Shown: positions 44,386-53,766 of the stretch, piece after piece
How positions within the stretch are numbered: position 1 is the stretch's first letter
Layout of the letters: every line of letters starts with the position of its first letter
Assembly (NCBI RefSeq): GCF_002009175.1
Contig: NZ_CP018047.1
Span: forward strand, 7,926,493 to 7,990,492
Direction: 5' to 3'
Length of the DNA: 64,000 nt
Source: Streptomyces niveus
GTDB lineage: Bacteria > Actinomycetota > Actinomycetes > Streptomycetales > Streptomycetaceae
Position numbers and translations under genes: made by a program
Notes under the pieces: model-generated
What the model was told of the DNA's origin: nothing
Database searches by the model: none
The model's input: only the letters and a program-made list of their open reading frames with translations

Positions 44386-44700
44386 ATGCGCAGAACCCGT
44401 CTCACCACTGCTGGTCTGGCCACCGCGCTCGGCCTCGCCGGCGCACTCGCCACCGGCCCGGTCGCCGGCGCCGCGGCCCGGGCCGGATGCCAGTACAAGG
44501 TGGTGTGGCCGACGGCCGGCGTCTACGAGACACCGCACCCCGACAGTGCCGTGGTGAAGACCAAGCACGCCGGTGACATCGTCGGCGCCTCCACCTGCGA
44601 GGGCGCCACTTACAACGAGTGGAGCTACGTCCTGGTCGCCACCGACGCGGCGGCCGACGGCCGCGGCTGGATGCGCGCCGAAGCCGTCGTCTACGTCTGA
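44386..44700 (+). CDS. Small secreted SH3-like protein
   Basis: 104 aa with GGGAG upstream of the ATG at 44386. A Sec signal peptide ends near AGAAA; the mature protein is about 72 aa with two cysteines likely to form a disulfide (GCQYKVV and STCEGATY). The pattern YKVVWPTAGVYETPHPDSAVVKT followed by RGWMRAEAVVYV resembles the bacterial SH3 domain of small exported Streptomyces proteins. It may bind cell wall or a partner protein. Confidence 0.8.
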   Translation: MRRTRLTTAGLATALGLAGALATGPVAGAAARAGCQYKVVWPTAGVYETPHPDSAVVKTKHAGDIVGASTCEGATYNEWSYVLVATDAAADGRGWMRAEAVVYV

Positions 44701-44808
44701 CACCTGTGCCGCGTTGCCCGGCGGGGAGTTGCTCTCCGGCCGGCCCCGCACTTGGACCCCCGTGCCCTGGCCGTGTTCTCGAAAGTCGGCTCCAATTCGT
44801 ATTCGCTG

Positions 44809-45160
44809 TCAGGGTCTTCCCGCAGCGTCGGGTGCGTCGCTGTTGCCCTGGATGGTGGCTTTCCGGGCGGCTTGCCGGATTGCTCCGACGGTGGGTTCGG
44901 AGCGTCTTTGCCGGAGCCAGGCAAGGGCGGATGTGGAGGGGCGAGATCGACCATGTCGATGTATCTGATGCCCGGGCGTGGGAAGTAATCCCGGGCGGCT
45001 CTCGGGAGGAAGTACATCGCTTTTCCTGCGGCCACCGTGTGCAGTAGCGATTCCATGGGGTGTCCAAGTCGGCGGCTGACCGGATCATCGACCACCTCGG
45101 GCCGCTGTTCGCTCTTCAGCCCCGCAAGCGGTTCGCCAAGGACACCGTGGGCGCGCGGTG
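44809..45160 (-). pseudogene. LysR-family regulator C-terminal relic
   Basis: The minus strand reads HPMESLLHTVAAGKAMYFLP then RAARDYFPRPGIRYIDMVDL, the end of a LysR substrate-binding domain. After one frame change it continues SALAWLRQRRSEPTVGAIRQ and AARKATIQGNSDAPDAAGRP with a stop at 44809. The DNA-binding half is missing. A decayed regulator, also frameshifted. Confidence 0.7.
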
Positions 45161-45259
45161 CGGGGGCGCTCACTCTTCCGGGGGGCGGGCGGCTGAACGC
45201 CGTGTTGGGGCGGTTCTTCCCTTCTAGCGTGGGCCGCCCCCACCCGCGAAAGGACATGC

Positions 45260-45652
45260 ATGCTGGTTCAGTTGAGGGCCGAGCCGGACGACGGCGTACT
45301 GACGACGCTCGACCTGTACACATGGCTCCGGCGGGACCCCGACGGCCGCGACCACAGTCGGCTGAGCCTCGACGCGTCGGGCCCGAGCGGCGAGACCATG
45401 GGCGCTGTCGAGGTGGTCAACCTGGTACTCGGGCAGACCTTCACGGCGCTCAACCTGGCTCTCTCGTACGCCAACTGGCGCGTGGCGCGTCCGACCGCAT
45501 CCGCAATCTCCCTCACGGTCGACGGCAGATCGATCGCCCTCCAGGGGGTCTCGGAGGAGACTCTGTCGCGGATCGTCGAGCTGCTGGCCACGGGGGAGAC
45601 CGACGCTTCGGACGAGTCGCCTCGGGACGATGACGCGCCGGAGCCGGTGTGA
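45260..45652 (+). CDS. EACC1-like effector-associated protein (second module)
   Basis: 130 aa, ATG at 45260 with AAAGGA five bases upstream. It has the EACC1 layout: short strand and helix unit (LTTLDLYTWLRRD), then a hydrophobic helix (VEVVNLVLGQTFTALNLALSYANW), then a strand (ISLTVDGRSIALQG) and an acidic tail. The TGA overlaps the caspase GTG (GTGA). It probably regulates or adapts the caspase. It is distinct in sequence from the EACC1 at 30.5-30.9 kb. Confidence 0.75.
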   Translation: MLVQLRAEPDDGVLTTLDLYTWLRRDPDGRDHSRLSLDASGPSGETMGAVEVVNLVLGQTFTALNLALSYANWRVARPTASAISLTVDGRSIALQGVSEETLSRIVELLATGETDASDESPRDDDAPEPV

Positions 45653-47124
45653 CGGCTCTGCCCGATCCCGGGGCCTCCCGCGCGGTGCTCATCGGAGTCA
45701 GCAAGTACGACGAGCCCCTGGCCTCTCTCGACACCGTGGCCCACAACCTGACCGGGCTGGAGAAGTTCCTCACGGGTCCCGACTCGTGGTCTCTGGCGCC
45801 GAAGCACTGCGTCGTACTGCCCAATCCCGAGTCGGCAGCGGACGTGCTCGACGCCGTGCACGCGGCGTCGGCGGAAGCGACGGCCGCTCTCCTCGTCTAC
45901 TTCGCCGGGCACGGTCTGCGGTCGCCTGCCGGTGACCTGTACCTGGCTCTCACGGACTCCCACGCCGGCCGCCTCTTCCGGGCGTTGGACTACGACCACC
46001 TCCGGCACCAGGTGGCCGAGGAATGCGCAGCGCGCAGCCGGGTCGTCATCCTGGACTGCTGCTACAGCGGCCAGGCCCTCCACAGACACATGGGGGCGCC
46101 GCCTGAACTCGCCGACTGCGGAGGCATCGACGGGACATACGTCATGACCGCGTCCTCCGAGACGAAGCGCTCCATGGCGCCGAAGGCCGAGTACTACACC
46201 GCGTTCACCGGGGCTCTGCTGACGGCACTCACCGACGGGCCCGAACTGCTCGACACCGAGTCCGTCTACCGTCACCTGCGAAGGCAGTTGCACGCCACAG
46301 GGCGGCCCGTGCCGCAGCAGCGGGCCCGCAACGAGGGACATCGGATCGTGCTCGGCCGCAATCGCTGGAGCCCGGCACCGGGACCCGAGGCGGAGGCCTA
46401 CGCCGCGGAACTACGGAAGGCGGTGTCTTCCGCCCCCTCGCAGAGCGTCACACACGAGGGGGACGGCGGGCGATACCTGCTCGGCGACCGCGTCGCCCCG
46501 CGAGCGTTCGTGGACGCGCTGGCCGGCATCCTGCCCCCGGGGAGGCTGGAGGGACTGCACACCCTGCGCCGCGCGGCACAGCGGAGCTCTCCCGACGCCG
46601 TGACCCAACTCCTCCACTGGCAGGAGGAGGTGACGCTGCTCCAGCGCCGGACGGCACACGCCGGTTACTACAGCCGCCGGATCGAAGCCGAACTGACGGC
46701 GGCGCAGGAGCGTGTGCGGCTGCTGCACCAGGAAGTGACAGTGCTGCGGCAGCAGGTGCGGCGGCTGCTGGACGAGAGGACCGATGAGGACAAGGCGGAG
46801 AAACTGGTCAGTGTGGCCGCCGTGTCCGAGGCAGCGGCACACAGAGGCCGGCCTTCACAGGCGAAATATGCGCCCTCTGCCTCAAGTTGCTGGGTGGACA
46901 TCGAAGACGCTGATGGGTCCGGTCGAGTTGGTGCTGGGAAACATCGATTCTCCGTGGTTGACCTGTCGTGCCGTGGGCGCGATCGCGGTGAGGTGGTGAC
47001 GTGTGCGGTGTTCCTCGAATGCGAGGGTGTGCAGGTATCCGCAGGCAGCTTCCTCGACCGGTGTCACCTCCCTGGTGGCAGTGGAAGAGAAGGTGACTTC
47101 GATGCGGTGTGGGAGCGTCCCTGA
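45649..47124 (+). CDS. Caspase-like peptidase (C14), C-terminus probably altered
   Basis: Open frame of 491 aa from a GTG coupled to the EACC1 gene. The caspase domain spans residues 1-250 with catalytic H88 (VYFAGHGL) and C138 (ILDCCYSG). Residues about 330-400 are a coiled coil (ELTAAQERVRLLHQEVTVL). From about residue 410 (46880) the frame runs antisense into the MerR gene for about 240 bases, which suggests that the original 3' end was lost by rearrangement. No membrane helix, so a soluble cytosolic protease. Probably an effector of a conflict or cell-death-like module. Confidence 0.8.
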   Translation: MTALPDPGASRAVLIGVSKYDEPLASLDTVAHNLTGLEKFLTGPDSWSLAPKHCVVLPNPESAADVLDAVHAASAEATAALLVYFAGHGLRSPAGDLYLALTDSHAGRLFRALDYDHLRHQVAEECAARSRVVILDCCYSGQALHRHMGAPPELADCGGIDGTYVMTASSETKRSMAPKAEYYTAFTGALLTALTDGPELLDTESVYRHLRRQLHATGRPVPQQRARNEGHRIVLGRNRWSPAPGPEAEAYAAELRKAVSSAPSQSVTHEGDGGRYLLGDRVAPRAFVDALAGILPPGRLEGLHTLRRAAQRSSPDAVTQLLHWQEEVTLLQRRTAHAGYYSRRIEAELTAAQERVRLLHQEVTVLRQQVRRLLDERTDEDKAEKLVSVAAVSEAAAHRGRPSQAKYAPSASSCWVDIEDADGSGRVGAGKHRFSVVDLSCRGRDRGEVVTCAVFLECEGVQVSAGSFLDRCHLPGGSGREGDFDAVWERP

Positions 47125-47778
47125 CACCACGGTGATGCTCTGCCCAGTGCTGGAGTGCACTCGCCTCTCGATGAGTTCGCGGGACCGGCTGCTGAGGCGG
47201 ACCGGGCCAGGGCGGGCCATGACCATCTGCCCGTTTCCCTTCCTGACGGCCAGGTCGGGAACGGCGGTCCAAGACATCACCGCCGAGGCGACACCGAGGT
47301 CTGCGAGGGCTTCGGTGAAGGCGTTCTCGGCAGCGGGCATGTTGACGGCAAGCCCGCTGAATGTCTCGATTCTGCCGTCCACATCCTCGGGGATGCCGAG
47401 GTCGACGAGAAAGCCGACCCAGTCGAGAGCGGGGGCTGGGGTGCTGTGTGCGGTGAAGTCCGCGGCGTTGAACGTGGCGATCTGTTCGGCGACATCCAGG
47501 TAGAAGTCTTCGACGAGTCGCTTCATCTCGACCGTTTCACGCCACCGTTCGAAGGGGAAGCCAGGCGCCGTAGCCAGTTCAGACAGGGGGACCTGGGCCC
47601 GCCGCAGGAGATCGATCACCACTCCCTTCTGGAACTGGGAACGGGCGTATTGGCGGTACCCGGAGTCGGGGTCGATTGCTGCCGGAGCCAGGATGCCGCG
47701 CTCGGCATAGAGACGCAGCGCCTTGGCCGTAAGGCCGGTCAGCGCCTGGAACTCACCAGCGGTCAGATCATGGTTCAT
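46882..47778 (-). CDS. MerR-family transcriptional regulator
   Basis: 298 aa. The N-terminal winged helix is typical (FQALTGLTAKALRLYAERGI, then DSGYRQYARSQFQKGVVIDL), with about 200 residues of effector-binding domain that resembles the GyrI-like or Bacillus BmrR type (VSGTLPHRIEVTF, AACGYLHTLAFEEHRTRHHL). It overlaps the end of the convergent caspase frame. It probably senses a small molecule; the target genes are not evident because no divergent gene is close. Confidence 0.85.
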   Translation of the reverse strand: MNHDLTAGEFQALTGLTAKALRLYAERGILAPAAIDPDSGYRQYARSQFQKGVVIDLLRRAQVPLSELATAPGFPFERWRETVEMKRLVEDFYLDVAEQIATFNAADFTAHSTPAPALDWVGFLVDLGIPEDVDGRIETFSGLAVNMPAAENAFTEALADLGVASAVMSWTAVPDLAVRKGNGQMVMARPGPVRLSSRSRELIERRVHSSTGQSITVVSGTLPHRIEVTFSSTATREVTPVEEAACGYLHTLAFEEHRTRHHLTAIAPTARQVNHGESMFPSTNSTGPISVFDVHPAT

Positions 47779-48121
47779 CGTGGCCCTGTCTCATCGAGCG
47801 AATATGTCTCACCCAGCATCTGCCTCGCCCCTTGGGCAAGGTCAAGCGAAACCGGCCCGCTGCGACCGTTCTCCTGGGACTGCCAGCGCACGAGTGAATA
47901 TGCGCCACCTCGTACAGAGACCTGCCACGAACACCGCGACTGCCTCCGGAAACGTCTGGAGGAGGAACAACCGCCAGTCGTGGAAGTGTCGGAGTGGTCC
48001 CAGGCGGGCCTGGTCCCAGCATCCCAACCCGGTGCTCCCCGCGCCTGCGGGGAGCAGGTCGAAGTGACCGAGAGTGCCGGTCAGTACCGGCATCGGTCCC
48101 CGCGAAAGACAAGGAACTCCC
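47779..48121. other. Intergenic region with hairpin
   Basis: About 340 bases between the MerR gene and the kinase gene. Contains a perfect 10-bp hairpin with a 4-base loop (48033-48056) described in the findings. No gene seen. Confidence 0.5.
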
Positions 48122-48697
48122 ATGCGGAAGATTGCACTCTTCGGACCGCCCGCCACAGGAAAGACGACCCTGGCCAGATGGCTTTCGATGGAACTCGGCT
48201 ACCCCCACGCAGACCTGGACGACATCCTGTTCACTCCCGCCGGCCCGCTGCCGCTGGAGGAGTTCCGCCGCCAGGCAGGTGAGATCACGTGCCGGGATGA
48301 GTGGATTGTGGAGGGGAACTTCTCCAAGCTCGCCGATGTGGTCTGGCACCGCGCCGACGTGCTTGTGTGGCTCGACTTTCCGCTGGTCCTGATCGTGTAC
48401 CGCATCGTCCGCCGCAGCCTGTACCAGCTCGCCGGCCGCGACGACAGCGCTCAGGCCAGGCGGCTGACCTGGAGCACGGCGTTCTTCGGCCGTCGGTCGC
48501 TGCTGCGTACCGCCATTCGCAAGTACCGGAAGAACCGCCCCCGCTACGTCCAGCAGGTTGCCGAGGCGGCTGAGTTGGGCGTTGAGGTGGTCAGGCTCCG
48601 CAGCCCGCAGGAAGTTCAGGGCTGGAGGCAGGAAGTGCGGAAAGGGCTGGCGGAGAGCCGCTCTCAGGGAGCGGCCCGGCACACCGCCGGCCCTTGA
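48122..48697 (+). CDS. P-loop nucleotide kinase (adenylate-kinase-like/FlaR-type)
   Basis: 191 aa from an ATG at 48122 with AAGGA six bases upstream; the frame extends to 48074. The P-loop is GPPATGKTT (8-16). The conserved HADLDDILF and WIVEGNFSKLADVVWHRADV segments are those of the small kinases often called topology-modulation or FlaR-like proteins. It likely phosphorylates a small substrate with ATP; cytosolic. No operon partner. Confidence 0.85.
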   Translation: MRKIALFGPPATGKTTLARWLSMELGYPHADLDDILFTPAGPLPLEEFRRQAGEITCRDEWIVEGNFSKLADVVWHRADVLVWLDFPLVLIVYRIVRRSLYQLAGRDDSAQARRLTWSTAFFGRRSLLRTAIRKYRKNRPRYVQQVAEAAELGVEVVRLRSPQEVQGWRQEVRKGLAESRSQGAARHTAGP

Positions 48698-48704
48698 CCA
48701 GCAT

Positions 48705-48900
48705 CCGTGCCGACGAAACGCCACGCCGACGATGCGGGCCCCTCGCGCATCACGCGCTCGATGCGCCTGTGGTTGCCCCCGGCAGCCCTCGGCCCGCAGC
48801 TCGGCGGTGATGCGCGGGGAGCCGTAGGTGCCGTCCCACTCGGTGTGGATCTCGCGGATCTTCCCGGTCAGCTCCGGCATCGGAGAAGGCCCGCCTCCCG
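48705..48900 (-). pseudogene. IS3-family transposase (OrfB) fragment
   Basis: The minus strand reads ELTGKIREIHTEWDGTYGSP then RITAELRAEG; after a frame change it continues as NHRRIERVMREG. This is the KIREIHxxSxGTYGSPRxxAELR...VNHKRIxRLMR region of IS3-family integrases. Both the DDE core and the N-terminus are missing. A short relic. Confidence 0.75.
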
Positions 48901-49024
48901 AGACTGAACTGAAGGCGTTCCGCGCCGCTTTGTATGCCGCTGCCCGCGTCGCTGGAGGCGAAGTAGGTGAGGTGAAGGAACGGGTGTACCCCCGGACCTT
49001 TGTTGCGGAGAGACGCGGGGAGCC

Positions 49025-50579
49025 TCAAGTGGTCGTGAGGACCACGGTCAGGGGCCTGTTGGAGAAGGCGTAGGACCCGCTGTAGTGCAGGTAGAGCCGT
49101 CCGTCTGCGTAGTAGGGTCGGTCCCGCACGTCGCTGTTGAGCATGTCGACCTCAGGCCGCTGAGTATCAAGGCCGTCCTCACGTTTCATCAGTCGCTTGG
49201 GCCTGCCGTCACCCGTGAGGCGGACCACTTCGCTGCCGTGCGATGTGCTCGCCGCGGGGTAGACGATCAGTCCTGTGCCTTCTGTCTGGACGGGGATGGT
49301 TTCGGGAGCGTCGTCGCTCTGCGGCTTGGACGACCATTTCTCTTTGCCGGTCTTGACGTCGAATGCGATGATCTTGTTGGCGTCAGAGACATTGGCGAGG
49401 GTGGCCATGTAGAGGGTGGAATCAGAGACCACGACCGCGCCGCAGCCGGGCTGTGTGTAGCCGCAGCCGGCCACGTATCTCGTCCTCTTGATCTTCGGGT
49501 CTTCCTCGTGCGTTTCCCAAGTGGCCTGGACGCGGCCTCCCTCGGACAACGACACCAGGCGGTCGGCGCCGGACTGGTACCCAGTCTGGTCGGTGTTGAG
49601 TGCGACGACCAGCGGGGAGGCGGACACGATCCACGCGTCCGTCGTGCCCGTCGGGGCGGTGTAGCGCCAACTGAGCTTCCCCGTCTCGGGATCGCGCTTG
49701 CCAATCTTGCTGTCGCGGCCGCACACGCTGATGGTGACGAGTTCCGCTCCTCCGGCCTGCTCCTCAAGAGCGCAGCCGGACGGCGGCGCGGACCACAGCT
49801 TTTTGCCGGTGCTGATCCGGTAGCCCACTGATTCGCCCCGGAGCTCTCCTCGCCCGGCCATCCGACGGCGACCGTGTCCCCGCTGACGGCCACCGACATC
49901 CGCAGCCCCTCGGTTGTGCCCTTGGGCAGGGTTGCCTGCCAGGACGCCGTGCCCTTGTTGAGGTCGATCACGGCAACGTCGGTGCACCGGCTGTCTACGT
50001 CCCTGCCCTCGGCGTAGGCGACGGCGACGTATCCGGCAGTGGTCTGGGTGCGTGAGGCCGCGCAGATACGGCCGCTGAGCGGGATGCTCCAGAGTTCCTT
50101 GCCGGTGGCCGGGACGTAGCCCGTCACGCCGTCGGCGGTTCCAGTGACATACGCCTTCGAAGTGAGCCAGGCGCCGTCGCCCGTCACGTCCGGATCGTCC
50201 ACCTCGCGGCCTGCCGGGGTGCCGGTAGCTGCCAGGCCACGTCCCCGACCGTGCTGGTGCGCTTAGGCGTGGGTTTCGGGGCTTTCCTGTCCGCAGCGGC
50301 TCCGCGCTCGGGGGTCTTGTCGGACTGCGACGTGACGGCCCAGGCGCCGACGCCCACCAGTGCCAGGGCGGTGACCGCGCCGCCCACCATCACAGCGAGT
50401 CTGCGGCGACGACCGCCCCGGCCAGGGGGCTGTTGCGGCGGCACCCCGGGCTGGTATCCGGAGGGTGCGGCGAACTGGCACGGGTACTGCGAGGGACCGA
50501 ACTCGCCCTGCGGAGGCGGTCCTTGAGGCATGGGGGGCTGCGACACGTCGGGAAATCTCCTTGGGTGATTGTCAGACAT
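49025..50579 (-). pseudogene. PQQ-like beta-propeller membrane protein, two frameshifts
   Basis: Three consecutive frames spell one protein. The first has a Pro/Gln-rich N-terminus from an ATG at 50579 and one membrane helix (LAVMVGGAVTALALVGVGAWAV). The second, from about 50205, has DVTGDGAWLTSKAYVTG and PATGKELWSIPLSGRICAA. The third, from about 49840, has ISTGKKLWSAPPSGC and VKTGKEKWSSKPQ to the stop at 49025. These are PQQ-type propeller blades (xTGKxLW). About 500 aa if repaired. Propellers of this type commonly accompany bacterial Ser/Thr kinases, and a kinase scrap lies upstream. Two indels make it non-functional as read. Confidence 0.75.
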
Positions 50580-50779
50580 CAGCGTAGTCAGAGCGATCCG
50601 GACGCTCACGGGGGTCACGATTCCCTTCTGCGCAGGACGTCGGCGGACGGCGTAGCGTGCCCGGGGGAGCAGACATGTTGGATGGCCGCGCAGAGTCGGG
50701 GGTCGGTGAAGGGCTTGGTCCAGCCGAAAGCGCTCAGCACCACCGTGGAGAAGGGCCGACCGGCTCTGCACGACGCTCT

Positions 50780-50920
50780 GTACTCGCGGCCTGTGTCGCA
50801 GACGCTTTCGAGGCCGTGCACGAAGCGGGACTGACGCACCGGGACATCAAGCCGTCCAACATCATGGTCCTGCCTGACGGCGGGGCGAAGGTGGTCGACT
50901 TCGGGCGGCCGACGCTATGA
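50780..50920 (+). pseudogene. Ser/Thr protein kinase catalytic-loop fragment
   Basis: [20 protein letters not shown] then [17 protein letters not shown] contains the HRDxKPxN catalytic loop and DFG. Nothing before or after resembles a kinase, and the frame stops at 50918-50920. A surviving scrap of an STPK gene next to the broken PQQ-propeller gene. Confidence 0.75.
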
Positions 50921-50930
50921 AGCCGAGCAT

Positions 50931-51180
50931 GGCGACGTTTGACCCGCAAGGGTCCTCGGCCCGACTGGTCAAAGAAGCCCAGCGGCGAGGCGTAACAGCC
51001 TTGGTTCTGCACTCACCATCGGGTGCGGTGGCCACCTCCCGAGCGATATCCGGCACCGTCCGGCCGTTCGTGTTCACTCGGACGGTGCCGGAAGGGGCAA
51101 GTTGATCCAGGCGTGCGGCGGCCCGTTCACTGCGCTCGATGTGCGATTGCAGCCGGCTGCCCGTCTCACGAAGGGCTAGG
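50931..51180 (-). pseudogene. C-terminal protein fragment adjoining IS481
   Basis: The minus strand has a protein-like frame entering from the IS edge: LRETGSRLQSHIERSERAAA then RLDQLAPSGTVRVNTNGRTV. No start is visible because the insertion lies at its 5' side. The matching 5' part is not recognisable on the far side of the IS. Family not recognised. Confidence 0.4.
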
Positions 51181-52220
51181 TGTATTGATCACGAGCGTTG
51201 TTGACACTGACCGGGCTTGATCGTGGCGAAGACCTCCGGTGTGGTGGAGGTGTCGAGTCTTCACCGCACGGAGGTCTTCGTGTATCACCGTAACGCCCGG
51301 CTGACCGTTTTCGGGAGGCGTCTGCTGGTCGGACGTGTCTGTTCGGGCCGGCCAGTGGCGCATGTGGCGGCCGAGATGGGGATCTCGCGAGCGACGGCCC
51401 ACAAGTGGCTGCGGCGGTGGCGGACCGAGGGCGAAGCGGGCCTGGCCGACCGCTCCAGCAGGCCCTTGAAGACACCGCACCGCACCCCGGCGGGCATCGA
51501 GGCCGACGTCTGCCGGCTGCGGACCGACCGCAAGCTCGGACCGGCCAGGATCGGCCCGATCCTGGGACTGCCCGCATCCACCGTCCACCGCGTTCTGACC
51601 CGGCACCGGCTGAACCGGCTGTCCTGGCCCGACCGTCCGACAGGGGCCCGGATCCGCCGCTACGAACGTGAACGCCCCGGCGAGCTGGTCCATGTCGACG
51701 TGAAGAAGCTGGGCCGGATTCCCGACGGCGGCGGCCACAAAACCCTGGGTCGCCAAGCCGGCAGGGCCACCCGCAGCCGGATGGGATTCGACTACGTCCA
51801 CTCCGCCGTCGACGACCACAGCCGGCTGGCCTACAGCGAGATCCACCCGGACGAGAAGGCCGCGACCTGCGCCCGCTTCCTGGCCCGCGCGGCAGCGTTC
51901 TTCCACCGGCAGGGCATCACCCGCATCGAACGCGTGCTGACGGACAACGCCTGGGCCTACCGCAAGAGCCTGGCATGGAAGACCGCCCTGGCCGATCTCC
52001 GCGCGACCGGCAAACTGACCCGCCCCTACCGGCCCCAGACCAACGGCAAGGTCGAACGCTTCAACCGCACCCTGCTCGAAGAATGGGCCTACCTGCGGCC
52101 CTACACCTCCAACAACGAGCGAAGCACGGCCCTGGCAGACTTCCTCCACACCTACAACCACCACCGCACTCGGAGGCCAGCCACCCATCACCCGCGTCAA
52201 CAACCCTCCGGGTCAATACA
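51181..52220. mobile_element. IS481-family insertion sequence with target duplication
   Basis: Left end TGTATTGATCACGAG... at 51181 and right end (reverse complement) TGTATTGACCCGGAG... at 52220 form imperfect terminal inverted repeats that both contain GTTGTTGAC. The 6-bp sequence GCTAGG flanks both sides (51175-51180 and 52221-52226), a clear target duplication, so this is a recent insertion of about 1040 bp. Confidence 0.85.
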
Positions 52221-52323
52221 GCTAGGGCCTGTCCGACGGATCATGCCGGGCGGTCCACCGGCGCTGCGCTGTAGCGACCCACCGGACAAGGAACTGGGTG
52301 GAGCAGGTTGGGCCCGTCGATAA
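51280..52323 (+). pseudogene. IS481-family transposase, C-terminal frameshift
   Basis: GTG at 51280 with GGAGG five bases upstream. The N-terminal HTH (VAAEMGISRATAHKWLRRWR) and DDE integrase core are intact (VHVDVKKLGRI, then the second aspartate in TDNAWAY and the glutamate in TNGKVERFNRTL). Near 52170, after YNHHR, about a dozen bases are missing relative to the expected CHTAIGG segment. The frame then leaves the IS and ends at 52321-52323, whereas another frame encodes the normal end GGQPPITRVNNPPGQYS. The catalytic residues survive, so residual activity is possible. Confidence 0.75.
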
Positions 52324-52365
52324 TTGCCTCGACATCAGTCGTGGTGATCGGGGACGCTTCGCGCG

Positions 52366-52872
52366 ATGACAAGAATCGACGACACGCCCCCCGCGTGGGA
52401 CGAGCGCACCCAGCTCACCACGTTTCTCGACTACGCACGTGACACCGCCCGCGCCAAGTGCGACGGCGTCTCGGCGGAGAACGCCAACAAGGCGCTCCTG
52501 TCGGGCTCACCGCTCATGACCATGAGCGGAGTGATCAACCACCTCCGCTGGGTCGAGTACCACTGGTTCCAGGTGGTCTTCCTCGGCGAGGAAGACCAGG
52601 GCCCCTGGACCGATGAGGACCCCGACCGCGAGATGCGTATCGCAGTCGACTTCCCGCTCACGCAGTTGCTCGACGAATACGTGGAACAGAGCGCCCGCCA
52701 CCGCGAACTGGTCGCCGGGAACGGCCTGGACACCCGGGCCAAGCGAGCCATCCGCGACGGTCTCCACGTCGACCTGCGCTGGATCCTCCTCCACCTCACC
52801 GAGGAGACGGCCCGCCACAACGGCCACTTGGACATCCTGCGCGAGATGCTCGACGGCACGACCGGCGACTAA
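52366..52872 (+). CDS. DinB/mycothiol-transferase-like protein
   Basis: 168 aa from an ATG at 52366. A four-helix DinB-type protein (DUF664) with the metal-binding histidines in INHLRWVEYHWFQVVF and LTEETARHNGHLDILREM. The latter is the usual TARHxGHxDxLRE motif. Proteins of this family in actinobacteria are often thiol (mycothiol)-dependent transferases. Substrate unknown. The 3' end abuts the IS5-family element. Confidence 0.9.
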   Translation: MTRIDDTPPAWDERTQLTTFLDYARDTARAKCDGVSAENANKALLSGSPLMTMSGVINHLRWVEYHWFQVVFLGEEDQGPWTDEDPDREMRIAVDFPLTQLLDEYVEQSARHRELVAGNGLDTRAKRAIRDGLHVDLRWILLHLTEETARHNGHLDILREMLDGTTGD

Positions 52873-53730
52873 GCCGTTTCTTTCGGATCATCTGACCAGA
52901 TGAAGATGGCCGCGACGTGGAGTCCGGCGAGGTAGATGGCGGCGGTCTTGTCGTATCGGGTGGCCAGGCCGCGCCACTGCTTGAGCCTGTTGATGCACCG
53001 CTCGACCGTGTTGCGCTGCTTGTAGGCGTCGCGGTCGAAGGTCGGCGCCCGGCCGCCCGGCCGGCCGGCCGAGCCGTTTGCGATCGGCGGCTTGGTCGGC
53101 GGGCTGCGGGATGACCGCGCGGATCCCCCGCCGACGGAGATGGGTGCGGATCGCGCGGGACGAATACGCTTTGTCGACGAGGACCACATCCGGGGTGGTT
53201 CTGGGTCGACCGACCGGTCCAGGAACCCGCAGGCGGGCCATGACCTGGGGGAACGCGGGTGCGTCACCCGCCCGGCCTGGCGTAAGGACGATGGGAGCGG
53301 GCGACAGCGGCTGTCTGCAGCGAGGTGGATCTTGGTGGTTAAGCCGCCGCGCGAGCGTCCAAGGGCATGATGGTCCGGCTCGTCGCCGGGGCCCCTTCTG
53401 ACGGGCGCCGGCAGCATGTTGGTGGGCTCGGACGATCGTGGAGTCAACAGCAACGATCCAGTCGAGATCACCTTCGGCGTCGGCCTGGGCGAGCAGGACG
53501 GTGAATACCTTCTCCCACGTGCCGCCGGCGGCCCACTTCCGCAGTCGGTTGTGGGCGCCTTTCCACGAGCCGAAGTGTTCAGGCAGGTCCATCCACGGTG
53601 TCCCAGTGCGGAATTTGAACGCGATCGCGTCAATCACCTGCCGGTGATCACGCCATCGCCCACCCCGCTTCGGAGCCCGATCCGGCAGCAACGGTTCGAT
53701 CCTCGCCCACTGGGCGTCAGTCAACGACAC
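52869..53730 (-). pseudogene. IS5-family transposase with several frameshifts
   Basis: The N-terminal frame starts at 53730 (SLTDAQWARIEPLLPDRAPK, VDSTIVRAHQHAAGARQKG). The middle is in a second frame (HALGRSRGGLTTKIHLAADS) and then returns to the first (GRPRTTPDVVLVDKAYSSRA). The C-terminus is again in the second frame (RNTVERCINRLKQWRGLATR, YDKTAAIYLAGLHVAAIFIW). At least three frame changes are needed, so the element is inactive. Confidence 0.8.
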
Positions 53731-53758
53731 ACCAGGCCAACGATCAGATGATCCGATG
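52872..53758. mobile_element. IS5-family element, damaged
   Basis: Terminal repeats GGATCATCTGA (52885-52895) and TCAGATGATCC (53744-53754) enclose the transposase. The left end appears longer (from AGCCGTTTC at 52872) and the outer part is absent on the right. No target duplication found. Confidence 0.7.
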
Positions 53759-53766
53759 ACTACTGC

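Noticed and set aside
48033..48056. CRISPR array
   Set aside because: Only one repeat-like hairpin; no second repeat at regular spacing and no cas genes in the window.
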